NCBI GenBank assembly: GCA_030522415.1 | Contig: CM060115.1 | Coordinates: 8,591,579-8,655,578, forward strand | Length of the DNA stretch: 64,000 nucleotides | From: Channallabes apus | Taxonomy: Eukaryota > Chordata > Actinopteri > Siluriformes > Clariidae | Reading direction: 5' to 3' | Shown: in pieces, positions 34,090 through 43,960 of the stretch | Layout: each line of letters begins with the position of its first letter | Position numbering within the stretch: the first letter of the stretch is position 1 | The notes under the pieces: model-generated | The model's input: only the letters and a program-made list of their open reading frames with translations | The model's database searches: none | What the model was told of the DNA's origin: nothing | Program-made: the position numbers and the translations under genes

Positions 34090-35025
34090 TATACTGTTGG
34101 ACAACATGTGAAATTATACTCATTGCATGACGAGTACAAAAATAACATAATTTTCTGCATGTGGTGATAACAATATGGATTTTAAACGCAGTTGGTGAAA
34201 TTTTATAGAAATACCAGAATTTTGTCCAGAAGATGTATATCATGTTGATCAATGTTGTTAATTTTTAACTGTACGTGACTTCTTGCACAAAGTCTTGTTG
34301 AAGGTTCATGAAGAGCAGATGATGGCAGCAGCAGTGGTGTACAGTAGCTCCCGCAAGGGCGGAAGCCCGAGCTGCTTGGAAGAGGTTGTTGGAGGTTGTG
34401 GGTTGTAGTAGTGGTAGTTGTTGTTCTCGCTGGTTTCCTTAGGGTTTTTGTCCCTTCAGGGTGACTCTGTCCCATGGGTGACTGGTCCAATAAGATGTGG
34501 TTGCGGAGCTTAGCCACGCCTCACATGGTTCCCCCTTTTGTGCATACATTAGCTCGTTCTCTCGGCTGTTACATGGGGCCCAGCCGGTTGGAGTTTGAAT
34601 ACATTTTTATAAAGTCATTTTTCATGAGCTCTGTTCATGCTACCAATTTTCCGTGTTCACCAACGTCCTTGAATAAAGCCAGCTTTCGGTTGATATGAAA
34701 CATTACATATCTTATGATTCCCATGTGCCTGTAGAGGATATGCAGTATAGAGATTGAATTAATGAATGTAGTAGTACATGTATGTTAAAGATATGATCAA
34801 TGTATCAGTACATTTTATTGTTTAAATACATGACTTGGTCCTTAGTGGCAGTAAAGAGGTAACACTACCCTTAGAAATACTGCAACATGCCCAAAAGTGA
34901 CAGAAACATGTAAAGCATTTGTCCATGAGGTCTTTGTCAGTGTGGTGGCCAGTGTGTGGGAGGTATTGATGGCACGAGTGAAAGAGTGGGAAAAGGAGTG
35001 ACGAGTGCATTATAGCTTAACTTAG
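34090..35025. other. No gene seen
   Basis: Includes a TTG/GTAGT-rich patch at 34,380-34,425. No exon or transposon end is recognised. Confidence 0.3.
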
Positions 35026-35029
35026 AATT

Positions 35030-35965
35030 TCTGGAGAAGAAACCTGTTCTTCAGCCTGCCAGTTCTGGATTAAATGCTGTGGTTCCGTCTGTCTCATGGC
35101 AGTCTGGTAAGCAGTCTGTGTGCTGGGTGATTGTGGTCCGTAATGAGTTTGTGAGCCTTTTTCAGACATCGTATAGGGCTGGAAGTTTGTTACTAATAAT
35201 TAGTTCTCACGACCCTCTGGAGGGCCCTCCGGTCACGGAGGGAGCAGCTGCCAAATCGCTCTCTGTGGAGCATTTTTTGAAGTTGCTCAAGATTTCATAT
35301 TGGAGATGAAGCTTACTGAGCCTCCACATGAAGTAAAGCTGCTGATGAGGAGATTTTATCACGGTCTTAGTATGAACAGATCAGATTAGGTTGTTAATGA
35401 AGTGCACACCAAGGAGCTTTGAAACTCCTTCCTCTTTCTGCAACGGTGAAAGAGAACGTGCCGACCATTCTGAAGCCAGCTGTAGACCACACTCTTCTGT
35501 TTAATTTTGCTGATATCGAGGTAGAGGTTGCTGTCGTTGCAGCACTCTGATAACACTCTCACCTCATCTCTGTAGGCTGTCTCATCTCTGACCCTGAAGA
35601 GGCCCAGAATGGTGGTCATCAGCATACATAAAAATCATATCAGGGGAGACAGATGTTGTTTTTGACCAGACACTCACACTTACATGATTGTAAAAGTCAG
35701 AGCCACAGGGCGATAATCATTTAGACATCTGTTTCCAGACATCGTAGGAACGGGACAACAATGGTCTAGTTGAAGCATGTAAATCACAGACAGACATGGT
35801 TTGACTAAAGATATCTATGAAAAGCTCTGCTAGCTGTCTGCAACATGCTTTGAGGGCACCACCTTGGGCACCATCATCTTGCATAGGTTGAACGTTCTGA
35901 TCACACTGTTTTCACTGTCACGTAAGTGTTGCTTAATTCAATCCAAGCATAGAAACTCATCAGGT
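35030..35965 (-). pseudogene. LINE reverse-transcriptase remnant
   Basis: Minus-strand fragments include DETAYRDEVRVLSECC, LYLDISKIK and later pieces around the GAGGGCCCTCCGGTCACGGAG block. They correspond to the part of a fish non-LTR reverse transcriptase after the catalytic ADD box. Frames are short and interrupted. I recognise it as the class often labelled jockey-like in fish annotations; the exact clade is unsure. Confidence 0.6.
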
Positions 35966-36418
35966 AGTGATGCATATACGTAGTCCCCAGTTCCCGATTT
36001 GTAATCTGCGTGCAAACCATTCCACATTATACAAGACAAACACCTCACTATATGCTAAACTGTTCTGTTTCCTTACCTCTCTTGCCACATTAAACACTAT
36101 GTGCCCATCCTGAGGGATACAGTGTCCTGTTTCTGCCTGAGGCCAACAGACAGGATTCCTCCTTTAAGGTAAGCGCTATACCCAGTAAACAGTAGACCTT
36201 AGTAGGATGGCTCAATCTAGGAGAGATCAAGTGGGTTTACCGATTTGATATGTTTTGACGTGAATCTTTTGACAGCACTTTAAATTGATGTCATCAAAAG
36301 TAAGTAGTGGGATGTTACGTCCCTGACGTATTATATACTGTATATATATTTTTTTTCTGTGTTGCCTGCTCTCTTGGGTGTGTTTCCCTCTCTCTGTTTT
36401 TTTTTTTAAACAGGTTTA

Positions 36419-36585
36419 ATTGGCCTCTACCGTGGAGAGGGGTGCTGATTGGAGGATCAGTCAGTGATGTGTGCCTTACTCCCGCCTCCTGTACCTCCAT
36501 TGGACAAGCACTTCCTGAACCTGTGTGCCTTACTCCCGCCTCCTGTGTTGCCATTGGACTAGAACTTTGTGCAGCTCTATTTAAA
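36419..36585 (+). promoter_or_regulatory. LTR U3 promoter: four inverted CCAAT boxes and a TATA box
   Basis: ATTGG, the inverted CCAAT box bound by NF-Y, occurs at 36,419, 36,448, 36,499 and 36,553. TATTTAAA at 36,578-36,585 is a good TATA box, placing transcription start near 36,610. The 3' LTR has the same elements 5,694 bp downstream. The factor assignment is from motif knowledge only. Confidence 0.6.
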
Positions 36586-36972
36586 CGCCATCCTGCCTGC
36601 TGCTCGGGAGACAACTGCTTGATTTGTTATGGTGTTTTGCTGGTATATATTGGACTCATTGTGTATTGACTTTTGCTGCCCTTTTCGACCTCGATTTTTG
36701 CTATTGCCCTTTGTATATAATTTTGTATATAACTTTGTAAATATCATCGTGTATATAGTGGTAAGTAGGGAGTCGACGCCCTTTTTGTTCTTCCCCCATT
36801 TTTTCTCCTGGTTATGCTAGTCAGGGAGTTAGGTAAGACTATATGTATTTTGGTATGTTTTTGTTGTTAGGTTAGGTAGACTTTTGTGATTCTAGTTAGT
36901 GGGTTTGGTTTATTATTTTGGCATTGTCGGCTCCTGAAGATATTACCACCTTTGTAAATATTTGTACACAGA

Positions 36973-36978
36973 ATTAAA
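36973..36978 (+). promoter_or_regulatory. Possible LTR polyadenylation signal ATTAAA
   Basis: ATTAAA is the commonest variant of AATAAA and sits in the LTR after the predicted start. The functional copy would be the one in the 3' LTR (about 42,667). Confidence 0.4.
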
Positions 36979-37088
36979 CTGCAGTTGATCTCAACCCCCC
37001 CATTTATTTCCCCATTTACCTTCTTTCCTTTTCCTAATTTATTTTATTGTCTGTTGCGGCCTGACCCTAGACCAGGACGTAACAGAAT

Positions 37089-37101
37089 TGGGGGCTCGTC
37101 C
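37089..37101 (+). other. Primer-binding site, tRNA-Pro
   Basis: TGGGGGCTCGTCC starts 4 nt after the LTR and matches 13 nt of the 3' end of tRNA-Pro, the primer also used by murine leukaemia virus-type elements. Confidence 0.85.
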
Positions 37102-37181
37102 ATTGTTTTGTTGTTTATCTGCTGGTTTTTGGTTTGTTTGTTTGTTTTTGGCTATAGGAGGTGTGTGTGTTTGTCACTAAT

Positions 37182-40100
37182 ATGGCAACCAAATTTAATT
37201 TAGACCAGTTTGTTATTTGTCCTTCAGTGGAGCATTTTGAAAGGTGCAGGAAGGATGACTTATTGTTGCTTGCTGACTTTTACAGCATCTCGGTCCCACG
37301 GAGCGCGAATAAGCGCGACATTAAACAAATGCTTCAGGCAGAGCTGATTAAACAGCGCATTCTTATGGATCCTACCGAGGCGGGTGTTGTATATCAGTCC
37401 GGTAAGTCCGAGGATTCAGCTACAGCGGAGGCTGTGGTCGAACCCAAGGACCCCGCACACATAGATCCTGCGGTAGTAGGTCCGTCACTGAATGACCCGA
37501 AGCTCGCGCTGCAATTGAAGCAGTTGGACCTAGAGTTAGCCCGTCAGCATTATGAATCTCAAATGCTTCAATTTCGTATGGTGGAACTCGAGTCTCAGAG
37601 GGAAATTAAATTAAAGGAATTGGAGTTGGCACTAAGGAGTAAGCCAGCTTCAGATTCTCTTGTTCATGGCCCTCTGTCTCCTGTTCGAGCATCATCCCCT
37701 GTTCTGCATCCTGCACCTGCATCTCCTGTTCTGCATCCGGCACCTACAACCCCTGTACAGGCGAGTGACTCACCACCCGCACCTAGTGGCTCTTCAGCTG
37801 TAAGTTCATCTGGCTTTGACATTAGCAAGCATATTGCTTTAGTTCCTATGTTTAGAGAAAGTGAGGTAGATACATACTTCACTGTATTTGAGCGTATTGC
37901 AGCCACACTACAGTGGCCTAGAAGCATCTGGTCTCTTCTATTGCAATGCAAGTTTGTTGGGAAGGCACAGGAAGTGTGTTCCGCTTTAAGTTTGGAGCAG
38001 AGTTTGGATTATGAAACTGTTAAAAATGCTGTTTTACGTGCTTATGAGCTTGTCCCTGAGGCCTACCGGCAGAAATTTCGTAAACATGTAAAATCTGCCA
38101 ATCAAACCTATGTTGAGTTTGCACGTGAGAAGTCTGTGATGTTTGATAAATGGTGCACTGCCAGTAAAGTTAGTACTTTTGATGGATTGAAGGAGTTAAT
38201 TTTGTTGGAGGAATTTAAGAATTGTGTTGCGGAGAAGGTGGTAGTTTATCTAAATGAGCAAAAGATCACTTCACTTTCAAGTGCAGCCGTTTCAGCTGAT
38301 GAGTTCACACTGACTCATAAAATCACTTTCTCTCCCCCACGAGGTGAAGATTCCCAACGTAGTGTTAGAAGCCCTCCAAGTTCTCAGAAAGTTACTCCGG
38401 AGAGTCGGGAATGTTTCTACTGTCATGAAAGGGGTCATCTCATTGCTGCTTGTCCTATCTTGTCTCGTAAAAACCGTAGGAAAATGCAGACCCAGCCCAA
38501 AAGTGTCGCATTAACACACGTACCATCAATGCACCAGAAAGATGGTAAATGCTCACAATCCCCTGTAGATCCTGCTTTTGAACCTTTTATTATGGAAGGT
38601 GTTGTGTCCATATCTAATTCTGAGTTAGAACAAAAACCACTTCGCCTGCTGAGGGACACAGGTTCTGCCCAGTCATTCATTTTAGAGGGTATTCTGCCAT
38701 TGTCTGATAAAACTAGTTGTGGTGCAGATGTACTAGTACAAGGCATTGAAATGGAAATAGTGAAGGCTCCTCTACATAACATATTTCTGAGATCTAGGTT
38801 GGTTACGGGTCTTGTTAAGGTGGCAGTCCGTTCTCAGCTGCCAGTAAAAGGCGTTTCATTCATTTTAGGCAATGACTTAGCTGGGGGGAATGTTTGCCAG
38901 TTGCCTATTGTTACAGATGTACCTGTAATTGATGAGAATGAGACAATCTCGCGTAAATTTCCACGAGTGTTTAACTCGTGTGTGGTCACACGTGCTCAGG
39001 CTCGTAAGAAGAGAAGTGCGGAAGATTTTTCCGATTCATTCATGTGTGCGGAAGACCCCATATTTAAACTTTCTGTTGTGCCTTCACCCCCTGTGAATAA
39101 TCCAGATACTGTCTCTACTCCAATCTTTGGACCCAGTTGTGCTAAACCTTTATTTGGACGTGATCAGCTGGTAAATGCTCAAAAATCTGATAACTCCCTT
39201 CAACCATGTTTCATTTCGGCAGTTAAGGAAGCAGAATTGTCACAGCGGCCTACTGCATATTTTGTTAAGGATCAGCTGTTAATGCGTAAATGGACACCTA
39301 AAAATTCTGATAACAACTGGAGTTCAGTATTCCAGGTTGTGGTCCCAAAACCTTATAGAAGTCATGTCTTAAGTATTGCTCATGACCATGACTTGTCTGG
39401 GCATCTGGGTATTCGAAAAACATATGCTCGAATTCTAAAGCATTTCTTTTGGCCGGCTCTGAAATCAGATGTAGCATCCTACTGTCGTTCGTGCTCAATC
39501 TGCCAAATTGCAGGTAAACCTAATCAGGTCATCCCTCGTGCTCCACTCTGCCCAATTCCTGTGATGGGAGAACCTTTTGAGAGAATTTTGATAGACTGTG
39601 TAGGTCCCCTTCCTCGAACAAAGTCGGGAAATTCATATTTACTCTCTTTAATGTGTGCTGCATCTAGATATCCTGAGGCTATACCACTTCGCAACATTAA
39701 GTCTCGAGCTATCGTACGTGCCCTTACCAAGTTCTTTTCTACTTTCGGGCTACCCAAGTACGTCCAGTCTGACCGTGGTTCCAATTTTATGTCGGCCCTG
39801 TTTAAAAGAGTGTTGGAAGAGCTTGATATAAAGCATCAGGTCTCTAGTGCCTATCACCCAGAATCACAAGGTGTGTTAGAAAGATTCCACCAAACACTAA
39901 AATCGATGCTTCGCACATATTGCTTGCAGCACAGAAAGGACTGGGACGAAGCAGTTCCATTCCTACTATTTGCAATACGGGATACCGTACAAGAGTCTCT
40001 TGGATTTAGCCCAGCAGAGTTGGTTTTTGGCCATTCTGTTCGAGGTCCTTTGAAAGTGCTTCAGGAGAAAATGTTGTCTCCTACTTCGGTCAGTCCTCTA

Positions 40101-41972
40101 CCTAGAAACGTTTTAGATTATGTAAGCCTGGTTCGAGAACGCCTGCACACGGCATGCAAGTTAGCTCATCGTTCGCTCACCTCCTCCCAGGCCAAGATGA
40201 AGAGGAGATTCGATAAGAAGGCTGTGGTACGTGAATTTAAAGAAGGTGACCAAGTGCTTGCTTTACTCCCGATTACAGGTTCTGCCCTTCAAGCTAGGTT
40301 TTCTGGTCCATATATTATTAGTTCTCGATTAAGTAGCACCGATTATGTGATAAAGACACCTGACAGAAGGAGGAAGACTCGTGTCTGCCATGTAAATATG
40401 CTAAAACCTTTTTTCTCTCTAAATACTGAGGAGATTTCCCCAATCACCCCTGTTGCGATTGTCTCCACAGGCATTACACCTGAATATTCTCCAGAATTCG
40501 ACGGTCTCAATTTGGGTAGAGCATCTGTCCCTTGTGCGAGTTTGTCAAACTCTGTGTGGCTAAGTAAACTTGAGTGCAAACTTGTCCATCTACCAGCTTC
40601 CGCCCAGGAAGACATCATTAGGCTCATAAGGAGTCACCCCGCACTCTTTTCAGACACACCCTCACGCACAACCGTCATTGAACATGACATAGATGTAGGC
40701 GACCACCGACCTATTAAACAAAATGCCTACCGAATTAACCCGACCAAACGTGCTATAATGAAGCAGGAGACTGATTATTTGCTAAGAAATCAGTTAGCCA
40801 TTCCCAGTTGTAGTCCATGGTGCTCTCCCTGTCTTTTGGTTCCAAAATCTGATAATACTTATCGATTTTGCACAGATTATCGTAAAGTTAACTCTGTTAC
40901 CAAGGCTGATTCATTTCCTCTTCCCCGGATGGAAGATTGTGTTGACCGGATAGGTCAGGCAAGGTATGTCACAAAATTAGACCTTCTAAAAGGCTACTGG
41001 CAAGTTCCACTCACTCAGCGAGCCTCTGAAATCTCTGCTTTTGCTACACCTGATAGATTTCTTCAGTATACAGTCATGGCTTTTGGTTTAAGAAATGCAC
41101 CTGCTACCTTTCAGCGTTTAATGACACAAGTCTTAGGTGATGTGAATAATTGTGAAGCCTACCTTGATGATGTAGTTGTGTTTGCAGATACCTGGAATGA
41201 GCATCTCTCTGTTTTAAACTGTGTGTTTGATCGCCTCCAGAATGCTTCTCTGACTCTGAACCTTGAAAAGTGTGAATTCGCTCATGCTACTGTTACCTAT
41301 TTAGGCAAGCAGGTGGGACAAGGCATGGTTCGCCCGCTGGATGCTAAAGTGCAGGCAATTAAGGCATTTCCAGCCCCTAGGACAAAACGAGAACTCAGAC
41401 GTTTCTTAGGTATGGCTGGATATTACCGAAGTTTCTGTAGAAACTTTTCAGATGTGGTCCTTCCACTAACAAACCTTTTTCGTGACTCTATCCCTTTTGT
41501 GTGGTCTGCTACTTGTCAAGATGCATTTAATGCTGTGAAGCTATTGCTGTGCAGTGCACCTGTTCTTTCTGCCCCTGATTTTAGCAAACCCTTCCAACTT
41601 GAAGTAGATGCCAGTGGTACCGGGATAGGTGCAGTACTCACCCAAGAAGATGCTCATGGTATCGATCACCCTGTGAGTTTCTTCTCCCGTAAATTTAATC
41701 GTTGCCAGCTTAACTATAGTACCATCGAGAAGGAAGCTCTTGCCCTCTTACTTGCACTTCAGCATTTTGAGGTGTATATTGGATCCAGTCCTGAACCCAT
41801 AGTGGTGTTTACTGATCACAACCCTCTCGTATTCTTACAACGTATGACTAATAGTAATCAACGACTCATGCGCTGGGCCATGATTGTACAGGGATTCAAT
41901 ATTGACATTCGGCATAAAAAGGGATCTGAAAACATTGTAGCAGACACGTTATCTCGCTGTGAGTCTGAGTAG
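37182..41972 (+). CDS. Gag-Pol polyprotein, Gmr1-like retrotransposon (1,596 aa)
   Basis: I chose the ATG at 37,182 (MATKFN); the frame is open upstream but without an ATG. Residues about 105-155 look like a coiled coil, followed by a Pro-rich stretch. Residues 212-362 form a capsid-like helical region (FRESEVDTYF ... VYLNEQK) resembling the SCAN domain. A CCHC zinc knuckle CFYCHERGHLIAAC is at 411-424. The protease shows DTGSAQSF at 492. Integrase has a zinc-binding H736/H741/C771/C774 and catalytic D805, D864, E900 (35 residues between the last two), with a GPYI motif at 1042. Reverse transcriptase follows from about 1165, with D1267 and YLDD at 1327-1330. RNase H residues include D1476, TDHN at 1544 and the last Asp at 1588. 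Gag and pol share one frame with no frameshift or stop between them. All catalytic residues I looked for are present. Confidence 0.95.
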   Translation: MATKFNLDQFVICPSVEHFERCRKDDLLLLADFYSISVPRSANKRDIKQMLQAELIKQRILMDPTEAGVVYQSGKSEDSATAEAVVEPKDPAHIDPAVVGPSLNDPKLALQLKQLDLELARQHYESQMLQFRMVELESQREIKLKELELALRSKPASDSLVHGPLSPVRASSPVLHPAPASPVLHPAPTTPVQASDSPPAPSGSSAVSSSGFDISKHIALVPMFRESEVDTYFTVFERIAATLQWPRSIWSLLLQCKFVGKAQEVCSALSLEQSLDYETVKNAVLRAYELVPEAYRQKFRKHVKSANQTYVEFAREKSVMFDKWCTASKVSTFDGLKELILLEEFKNCVAEKVVVYLNEQKITSLSSAAVSADEFTLTHKITFSPPRGEDSQRSVRSPPSSQKVTPESRECFYCHERGHLIAACPILSRKNRRKMQTQPKSVALTHVPSMHQKDGKCSQSPVDPAFEPFIMEGVVSISNSELEQKPLRLLRDTGSAQSFILEGILPLSDKTSCGADVLVQGIEMEIVKAPLHNIFLRSRLVTGLVKVAVRSQLPVKGVSFILGNDLAGGNVCQLPIVTDVPVIDENETISRKFPRVFNSCVVTRAQARKKRSAEDFSDSFMCAEDPIFKLSVVPSPPVNNPDTVSTPIFGPSCAKPLFGRDQLVNAQKSDNSLQPCFISAVKEAELSQRPTAYFVKDQLLMRKWTPKNSDNNWSSVFQVVVPKPYRSHVLSIAHDHDLSGHLGIRKTYARILKHFFWPALKSDVASYCRSCSICQIAGKPNQVIPRAPLCPIPVMGEPFERILIDCVGPLPRTKSGNSYLLSLMCAASRYPEAIPLRNIKSRAIVRALTKFFSTFGLPKYVQSDRGSNFMSALFKRVLEELDIKHQVSSAYHPESQGVLERFHQTLKSMLRTYCLQHRKDWDEAVPFLLFAIRDTVQESLGFSPAELVFGHSVRGPLKVLQEKMLSPTSVSPLPRNVLDYVSLVRERLHTACKLAHRSLTSSQAKMKRRFDKKAVVREFKEGDQVLALLPITGSALQARFSGPYIISSRLSSTDYVIKTPDRRRKTRVCHVNMLKPFFSLNTEEISPITPVAIVSTGITPEYSPEFDGLNLGRASVPCASLSNSVWLSKLECKLVHLPASAQEDIIRLIRSHPALFSDTPSRTTVIEHDIDVGDHRPIKQNAYRINPTKRAIMKQETDYLLRNQLAIPSCSPWCSPCLLVPKSDNTYRFCTDYRKVNSVTKADSFPLPRMEDCVDRIGQARYVTKLDLLKGYWQVPLTQRASEISAFATPDRFLQYTVMAFGLRNAPATFQRLMTQVLGDVNNCEAYLDDVVVFADTWNEHLSVLNCVFDRLQNASLTLNLEKCEFAHATVTYLGKQVGQGMVRPLDAKVQAIKAFPAPRTKRELRRFLGMAGYYRSFCRNFSDVVLPLTNLFRDSIPFVWSATCQDAFNAVKLLLCSAPVLSAPDFSKPFQLEVDASGTGIGAVLTQEDAHGIDHPVSFFSRKFNRCQLNYSTIEKEALALLLALQHFEVYIGSSPEPIVVFTDHNPLVFLQRMTNSNQRLMRWAMIVQGFNIDIRHKKGSENIVADTLSRCESE

Positions 41973-41993
41973 GATTGAACTTGATGTTCAATC
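41973..41993 (+). other. Perfect small hairpin between stop codon and polypurine tract
   Basis: GATTGAAC, a five-base loop TTGAT, then GTTCAATC: an 8-bp perfect stem that begins on the base after the TAG stop and ends 2 nt before the polypurine tract. A G-U and an A-U pair could extend it. Role unknown. Confidence 0.7.
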
Positions 41994-41995
41994 TT

Positions 41996-42006
41996 AAGGG
42001 GGAGGG
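41996..42006 (+). other. Polypurine tract
   Basis: AAGGGGGAGGG lies directly before the 3' LTR and would prime plus-strand DNA synthesis. Confidence 0.9.
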
Positions 42007-42778
42007 TGTTACGTCCCTGACGTATTATATACTGTATATATATTTTTTTTCTGTGTTGCCTGCTCTCTTGGGTGTGTTTCCCTCTCTCTGTTTTTTTTTT
42101 TAAACAGGTTTAATTGGCCTCTACCGTGGAGAGGGGTGCTGATTGGAGGATCAGTCAGTGATGTGTGCCTTACTCCCGCCTCCTGTACCTCCATTGGACA
42201 AGCACTTCCTGAACCTGTGTGCCTTACTCCCGCCTCCTGTGTTGCCATTGGACTAGAACTTTGTGCAGCTCTATTTAAACGCCATCCTGCCTGCTGCTCG
42301 GGAGACAACTGCTTGATTTGTTATGGTGTTTTGCTGGTATATATTGGACTCATTGTGTATTGACTTTTGCTGCCCTTTTCGACCTCGATTTTTGCTATTG
42401 CCCTTTGTATATAATTTTGTATATAACTTTGTAAATATCATCGTGTATATAGTGGTAAGTAGGGAGTCGACGCCCTTTTTGTTCTTCCCCCATTTTTTCT
42501 CCTGGTTATGCTAGTCAGGGAGTTAGGTAAGACTATATGTATTTTGGTATGTTTTTGTTGTTAGGTTAGGTAGACTTTTGTGATTCTAGTTAGTGGGTTT
42601 GGTTTATTATTTTGGCATTGTCGGCTCCTGAAGATATTACCACCTTTGTAAATATTTGTACACAGAATTAAACTGCAGTTGATCTCAACCCCCCCATTTA
42701 TTTCCCCATTTACCTTCTTTCCTTTTCCTAATTTATTTTATTGTCTGTTGCGGCCTGACCCTAGACCAGGACGTAACA
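42007..42778 (+). repeat. 3' LTR
   Basis: 772 bp, starts TGTTACGTCC and ends GGACGTAACA. I saw no mismatch with the 5' LTR. Confidence 0.95.
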
Positions 42779-42783
42779 TGGGA

Positions 42784-43084
42784 TAAGTAACCAGAAAACA
42801 TTGTGCATCCAAAGATCAAATGATCCAAATAATGTTAATATTCGACATTCCATGATCAGCAAAATAAATTGCGATGTGTTCGTATAGCTGCTGCCAAATC
42901 TTTAAATAATGACTAAAGATAATTTCCTACCTGCCGCAGTCCAAAAGAAAAAAAAGGGTGCAGTTTTATACTATTTGATTAGACAGTCATGGAACTTTAA
43001 ACTTTTAAATTTGTAAATAATAAATAGTTTTTACTTGATTTCGGCTTTGAAATCAAGTAAATTTTTAAGCAATTGAAACTTTAG
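42784..43084. other. No gene seen
   Basis: AT-rich flank of the retrotransposon insertion. Confidence 0.4.
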
Positions 43085-43245
43085 GGTTGGTAATGGGGTA
43101 CACCAGGTTGGGGTGCCAATCCATTGCAGGGCACACATACTGTACTTACTCACACACTACGAGCAATTAGACTAATCTGCATGTCTTTGGATTTTATTGG
43201 AGGAAACCGAAGTACCCGGAGGAAAGCCAACAAGCACAACAAGGA
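43085..43245 (-). repeat. Mermaid-type SINE fragment
   Basis: Reverse copy: GGGGTGCCAATCCATTGCAGGG, TTAGACTAATCTGCATG, AAGTACCCGGAGGAAAGCC. TACTGTA at about 43,138 interrupts the CACACA region. Confidence 0.7.
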
Positions 43246-43249
43246 AATT

Positions 43250-43714
43250 AACACTTTGATGAAACAATTAATACTAATTCTCCTTCAGAGGTTAAACATA
43301 TGTTAATAAACTTTCCTAGTCCAGAAGATTATTATTTTCTTATAACTAAAATTGCTGTTTTATTCCAAATTTATATTGAACTTGGAGAATGCTAATTTCA
43401 TTCATGGAATAGCAATGTATTAAATAAATTGAGTTGTTTGTGCCCGTGAATTTTTTTCGGGCAGCTCGAGCTGCCAGAACGAATACAGTAACTTACACTA
43501 GCACTCTTTATACCTGTGGTGGCCAGAAACATCTCAGCATGCAGTAAGCATTAAACCAGGTGGTGGATTGATGAACTACAACAGCAGAAACTACATTGGG
43601 TTCTAGTCCTGCTGAAGGTTTCAATCATTTTCATCCAGTGCAGAGATGCAGATATGGGAGTAATGATTGGGTAGCAAAGAGGAGGATGCAGATCAGGTAA
43701 CAATGAGACATGGA
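43250..43714. other. No gene seen
   Basis: Unrecognised sequence. From about 43,640 words such as GATGCAGATCAGGTAACAATGAGAC resemble units of the minisatellite further right. Confidence 0.3.
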
Positions 43715-43960
43715 GGCACCATAGGACTTTATAGAGTACCAGCGTGGGACTTCAGTGGGTACCGTGATAGTACTATTGGGACAATTGCTGAAAACCATGG
43801 TAATCATTGGGTACCCCAATGGGTACTAAAGTTCCGCAGGTATCTAGAATGGTATGTTTGTACATACTGTACTATACTAGATATATTACAGTAGTACATA
43901 CTACTGGCATGATATAGTACAGGCAGTACCATAAACTTGTTTAATGTATTTTTGACATTA
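43715..43960 (+). repeat. Dispersed GTAC-rich repeat, copy 2
   Basis: Homologous to the reverse complement of 14,455-14,725: CTTTATAGAGTACC, CGCAGGTATCTAGAATGG, TATGTTTGT, AGTACATACTACT. At 43,887-43,893 it has TACAGTA, absent from copy 1. It lacks the tandem and single motifs that copy 1 carries at 14,573 and 14,612. Confidence 0.6.

Larger units (their letters stand above)
36313..37084 (+). repeat. 5' LTR
   Basis: 772 bp, same length and apparently same sequence as 42,007-42,778. It contains the U3 promoter elements, a TACTGTA at about 36,334 shared with the other LTR, and an internal imperfect direct repeat (GTGTGCCTTACTCCCGCCTC twice). Short open frames in it are identical in both LTRs and are not genes. 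Confidence 0.95.
36308..42783 (+). mobile_element. Complete Gmr1-like Ty3/gypsy LTR retrotransposon
   Basis: The element spans 36,313-42,778 between 5-bp target duplications TGGGA (36,308-36,312 and 42,779-42,783). It has two 772-bp LTRs bounded by TGTTACGTCC ... GGACGTAACA, a tRNA-Pro primer site, one gag-pol frame and a polypurine tract. The pol order is protease, integrase, reverse transcriptase, RNase H. That copia-like order inside a gypsy-type element defines the Gmr1 group, first described from Atlantic cod. No env gene is present. The LTRs look identical by eye and the frame is open, so the insertion is recent and may be competent. Confidence 0.95.

Noticed and set aside
36315..36614. 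Open frame of 99 codons on the minus strand of the LTR, repeated identically at 42,009-42,308
   Set aside because: It is inside both LTRs and the identity only reflects LTR duplication. Composition follows the CCAAT repeat unit, and no domain is recognised.
36313..42778. Endogenous retrovirus with env
   Set aside because: The RNase H end and stop codon are followed within 40 bp by the polypurine tract; there is no room for an env gene. The integrase-first order also excludes vertebrate retroviruses.
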